Of a stretch of 15,456 nucleotides of DNA, positions 14,775-15,456 are shown piece by piece. The stretch is taken from positions 1 to 15,456 of the forward strand of contig NZ_JBLKSS010000086.1 in NCBI RefSeq assembly GCF_047607725.1, in the 5' to 3' direction. The DNA is from JBLKSS01 sp047607725. Its GTDB lineage: Bacteria; Pseudomonadota; Gammaproteobacteria; Enterobacterales; Enterobacteriaceae. Made by a program: the position numbers and the translations under genes. The notes under the pieces were generated by a model that was not told the origin of the DNA, did not search any database, and saw only the letters and a program-made list of their open reading frames with translations. Position 1 is the first letter of the stretch, and every line of letters starts with the position of its first letter.

Positions 14775-15456
14775 GTGAAAAACACCGTCCGCCTTGCCAC
14801 ACTGACCGTGGCACTGGAGAGCGCCGGCACCCGTGTCCAGCTGTTTCCGGCCGGCACCTTTCGCTCGCAGGATACGCGTCCCACCGACGTGGCGTACTGG
14901 CGGCTGGACGCCCCCCAGGCCCAGCGTTTAATTGACGCCGCCCAGGTGCGTCAGACCCCGTACTGCTTTGACTATGAGCACCAGGCTATCCATACCAGGG
15001 AGAACGGCCAGCCGGCTCCGGCGGCGGGCTGGTATTCGCAGCTGGAATGGGTCGAAGGCCAGGGGCTGTTTGCGGTGGATGTCGAATGGACCGGGCGCGC
15101 CCGCACCATGATTGCCGCCGTGGAGTACCGCTTTGTCTCCCCGCTGTTTCGGTACGACAAGCAAGGCAATGTGACCTGTCTGTTGAATGCCGCGCTGACC
15201 AACGTGCCGGCGCTTGACGGTATGGAGGCGCTGCTGGCGGCGGCGTCACAACAACTCACGGGAGAAAACAACGTGGATGAACTGTTAGAACAACTGCGCT
15301 GGATGTTGAATCTGCCGCTGTCGGCCACGGCTGACGAGGTGACGGTTGAGCTAAAAAAACTCATCGACCGCCTGTCGGGAGGACAAGGTACGGCGGCGGT
15401 TCGCATCAATCTGCTGTCGCTGCTCAGCGAGAAGGATAACCAGATTGCCGCGCTGT
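14775..15456 (+). CDS. Mu-like prophage protease/scaffold protein (gpI-like), runs off window end
   Basis: In Mu-like phages gpI is the head-maturation protease, whose C-terminal part also serves as scaffold. The GTG at 14775 gives VKNTVRLATLTVALESAG, and the frame stays open for 227 codons to the window edge. Family-typical parts are the middle segment TPYCFDYEHQ, WYSQLEW, GLFAVDVEWT, the YRFVSPLFRYD block and ALTNVPALDGMEALLAAA, where the protease domain ends. After about residue 165 the sequence becomes helical and charged (DELLEQLRWML...), as in the scaffold. No lesion is visible in the part seen. A ten-codon frame (MNDASGTATA, 14746-14778) overlaps the start and may allow coupled initiation. 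The protein belongs to a prophage remnant whose left part is missing. Confidence 0.75.
   Translation, partial: MKNTVRLATLTVALESAGTRVQLFPAGTFRSQDTRPTDVAYWRLDAPQAQRLIDAAQVRQTPYCFDYEHQAIHTRENGQPAPAAGWYSQLEWVEGQGLFAVDVEWTGRARTMIAAVEYRFVSPLFRYDKQGNVTCLLNAALTNVPALDGMEALLAAASQQLTGENNVDELLEQLRWMLNLPLSATADEVTVELKKLIDRLSGGQGTAAVRINLLSLLSEKDNQIAAL
15273..15456 (+). CDS. Candidate nested scaffold protein (Mu Z-like), internal in-frame start
   Basis: Within the gpI-like frame, GGAG at 15261-15264 stands eight bases before an in-frame GTG at 15273. This start would make a protein beginning MDELLEQLRWMLNLPLS, just after the protease domain. In phage Mu the scaffold Z is made from an in-frame start inside gene I, so the arrangement agrees with known biology. 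It is cut by the window end, and whether it is used cannot be told from sequence. Confidence 0.45.
   Translation, partial: MDELLEQLRWMLNLPLSATADEVTVELKKLIDRLSGGQGTAAVRINLLSLLSEKDNQIAAL

Overview
The window looks like part of the chromosome of an insect-associated enterobacterium of the Sodalis lineage, at an early stage of genome decay. The gene order aroL, yaiA, ppnP, rdgC, mak, sbcC, sbcD, phoB, phoR is the Escherichia coli order near proC/phoBR, and the proteins are clearly enterobacterial. The DNA is fairly GC-rich and gene spacing is still normal. Yet about half the genes carry fresh lesions (stops, small frameshifts, short deletions), and IS21-family and Mu-like phage fragments are present. 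The assignment to Sodalis (for example a weevil or tsetse symbiont) is an inference from this pattern, not a database match.

Layout: 1-191 is the istB-side end of an IS21-family element. 449-1678 is a broken Rieske/FAD oxidoreductase. 1904-2661 holds intact aroL and yaiA. 2978-3784 encodes an IclR-type regulator, 3896-4192 is ppnP and 4472-5389 (minus strand) is rdgC, all intact. 5887-6915 is a broken membrane-protein gene, and 7108-8008 is mak with two deletions. On the minus strand, 8220-11202 is sbcC with many frameshifts and 11199-12420 is sbcD with one stop and one frameshift. 12894-13812 is a ruined phoB-phoR pair behind a preserved Pho box. At 13813 phoR is cut by the terminus of a second IS21-family element. 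Only about 155 bp of that element remain before Mu-like phage head genes (gpG, gpI and a nested scaffold start), which run off the window end.

Biology: shikimate kinase, nucleoside phosphorylase and RdgC remain encoded. The SbcCD hairpin nuclease and the PhoBR phosphate response are lost, and Mak is probably lost too. Most single-base nonsense changes fit G:C-to-A:T transitions (TGG to TGA twice, CAG to TAG twice), consistent with relaxed selection rather than recoding.

I found no convincing new multi-gene system. The most informative structures are the 23-bp-periodic repeats at both IS ends, the three-part phoR/IS21/Mu-like junction, and two adjacent palindromes at 5767-5813 in front of the membrane-protein gene.
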